NCBI GenBank assembly: GCA_910588755.1
Contig: CAJUQZ010000060.1
Location: forward strand, 1-24,029
Length of the DNA stretch: 24,029 nt
Direction: 5' to 3'
From: an uncultured Lachnospiraceae bacterium
Lineage (GTDB): Bacteria; Bacillota; Clostridia; Lachnospirales; Lachnospiraceae
The position numbers and the translations under genes were made by a program. The notes beneath the pieces are model-generated. The model did not search any database and was not told the DNA's origin. It saw nothing but the letters and a program-made list of their open reading frames with translations. Of the stretch, positions 23,022 through 24,029 are shown in pieces; positions within the stretch are counted from its first letter, which is position 1; the number at the start of each line of letters is the position of its first letter.

Positions 23022-23155
23022 AGGCATAGTTGTTGCGGGGATGGAAATAATGCAGAGGATATCATTAACAGAACAGGAACCTGTAAAACAGAGAAAATAG
23101 ATGAAATGATTTTTAAAATGCAGAAAGAGAGTTTTGATTGTTGGGGGACAGAGAA

Positions 23156-23854
23156 ATGCAGACACAAAATCCACTTATTATCATACCCGCATATAACGAG
23201 CAGGACAATATAGTGAATGTAGTGGAGGAGATTACAAACAATTATCCCCAATATGATTATGTGGTGATCAATGACGGTTCCACAGATGCAACAAGAAAGG
23301 TCTGCGCAAATCACGGGATAAATTTATTGGATTTGCCGGTTAATCTGGGACTTTCAGGTGCAATACGCAGCGGGATGAAATACGCAAATTACTATGGTTA
23401 TGAGTACGTTGTGCAGTTGGACGGTGATGGACAGCATTGTCCAGAATACATTAGTGATATGTTAAAATGTATGGAACAGACACAGGCGGATATTGTTATC
23501 GGTTCTAGATTTAAGACACAGCGGAAACCCTTTAACGCCAGAATGGTAGGAAGCCAGCTCATCACATACGCAATATGGCTGACTACAAAAGGAAAATATA
23601 TCGGAGATGTGACAAGCGGAATGCGTCTCTTTAATAAAAAAATGATTAAAATGTTTGGGTATCGAATCAATTACCGCCCAGAGCCTGATACCCTTGCATT
23701 TCTGCTGAATCAAGGAGTAAAAATCGAAGAAGTCCAGGTGACGATGCGTGAGCGCATTGCAGGCAGCAGTTACCTGAACCTGAAAAACTCATTTTTCTAT
23801 ATGCTTCATGTATTGTTTAATGTTCTGATTTTTCAGTGGGTGCGGAAGGAGTAG
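23156..23854 (+). CDS. Family 2 glycosyltransferase (DPM1/DPG-like)
   Basis: The 232-residue GT-A enzyme would transfer a sugar from a nucleotide donor, probably to a lipid carrier or a growing surface glycan. Motifs are LIIIPAYNEQDNI at the N-terminus, VINDGSTDAT (donor-binding Asp), and LDGDGQH (DxD metal site, about residues 87-93), followed by VIGSRF and DVTSGMRLFNKK. There is no C-terminal membrane helix pair, so it is the short soluble form; such genes often sit at the start of polysaccharide clusters with a small membrane partner, which would lie outside the window. ATG 23156 follows GGGGGA by 7 bases; an in-frame TTG at 23138 is less suited. The acceptor sugar cannot be told. Confidence 0.92.
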   Translation: MQTQNPLIIIPAYNEQDNIVNVVEEITNNYPQYDYVVINDGSTDATRKVCANHGINLLDLPVNLGLSGAIRSGMKYANYYGYEYVVQLDGDGQHCPEYISDMLKCMEQTQADIVIGSRFKTQRKPFNARMVGSQLITYAIWLTTKGKYIGDVTSGMRLFNKKMIKMFGYRINYRPEPDTLAFLLNQGVKIEEVQVTMRERIAGSSYLNLKNSFFYMLHVLFNVLIFQWVRKE

Positions 23855-24029
23855 AAAGTTATTTATGCAGTCTGTATCTGTCAATATTGGGGTATTTTAA
23901 GTATGAGATATGCGTAATGTTTGTTACTTCGAGAGATGAAGTGAATATATACGAGTTTGTATTTTGAACAAGATTACATTATTGGATAGAAAGCTTCCTG
24001 TATACTTTAAATAGGTCAAGAGATTGACA
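23855..24029 (+). other. Intergenic right edge
   Basis: No gene is seen. The last six bases are TTGACA, a possible -35 whose -10 would fall outside the window. Confidence 0.4.

Noticed and set aside
23041..23100. A 19-residue frame upstream of the glycosyltransferase
   Set aside because: Very short, poor ribosome binding site, no hydrophobic or other telling pattern.

Overview
The window looks like a chromosomal segment of a spore-forming, anaerobic Firmicute, most likely a Lachnospiraceae-type gut clostridium. The reasons are a pyruvate formate-lyase gene, AGGAGG-type ribosome binding sites nearly everywhere, a CwlD-like spore-cortex amidase, a SleB-type hydrolase, MecA, an FHA protein with a DUF6382-like middle region, and a NiCo-type riboswitch. 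This placement is inference from gene content, not a database match. No rRNA, tRNA, CRISPR array, insertion sequence or prophage was seen.

Layout. 1-1348 (minus) is the 5' part of pflB, cut by the window edge. Divergent from it, 1708-4873 holds three related membrane proteins of unknown function and ends in a 53-bp tandem duplication. A small CxxC redox-domain protein (5067-5261) and mecA (5345-6130, minus) converge on one bidirectional terminator. About 970 bases without a convincing gene follow (6131-7099). They hold the mecA promoter and a structured leader, a 20-bp palindrome, a pair of direct repeats in front of a promoter, and a ribosome binding site with no usable start codon. Next come a surface-anchored GH18 protein (7100-8815), an unrecognised cytosolic protein (minus, 8832-9578) and a zinc uptake operon znuA-znuC-znuB (9789-12360) behind a consensus promoter with a Fur-family-like operator. 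A chemoreceptor (minus, 12624-14105) and a 30-residue membrane peptide (minus, 14282-14374) follow.

The right half is mostly one direction: cwlD-like amidase, sua5, rpiB, a PcsB-like coiled coil fused to a SleB-type hydrolase, then a phospho-signalling triad of FHA adaptor (18262-19569), PP2C phosphatase (19566-20387) and Ser/Thr kinase (20619-21635). The phosphatase/kinase junction carries a degenerate tandem array in which stop codon, ribosome binding site and start codon recur about every 70 bp. A NiCo riboswitch with an overlapping terminator precedes a cation diffusion facilitator (22068-22946). A family 2 glycosyltransferase (23156-23854) closes the window.

Themes. Metal homeostasis appears twice: zinc import under a probable repressor and Ni/Co export under a riboswitch. 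Cell-wall and spore-cortex enzymes recur (GH18, CwlD, SleB-type) beside the kinase/phosphatase/FHA module. Short tandem duplications that copy stop codons or gene junctions occur at three places. The best candidates for something undescribed are the junction repeat array, the three-paralogue membrane cassette, the orphan regulated leader near 6414-6630 and the small membrane peptide.
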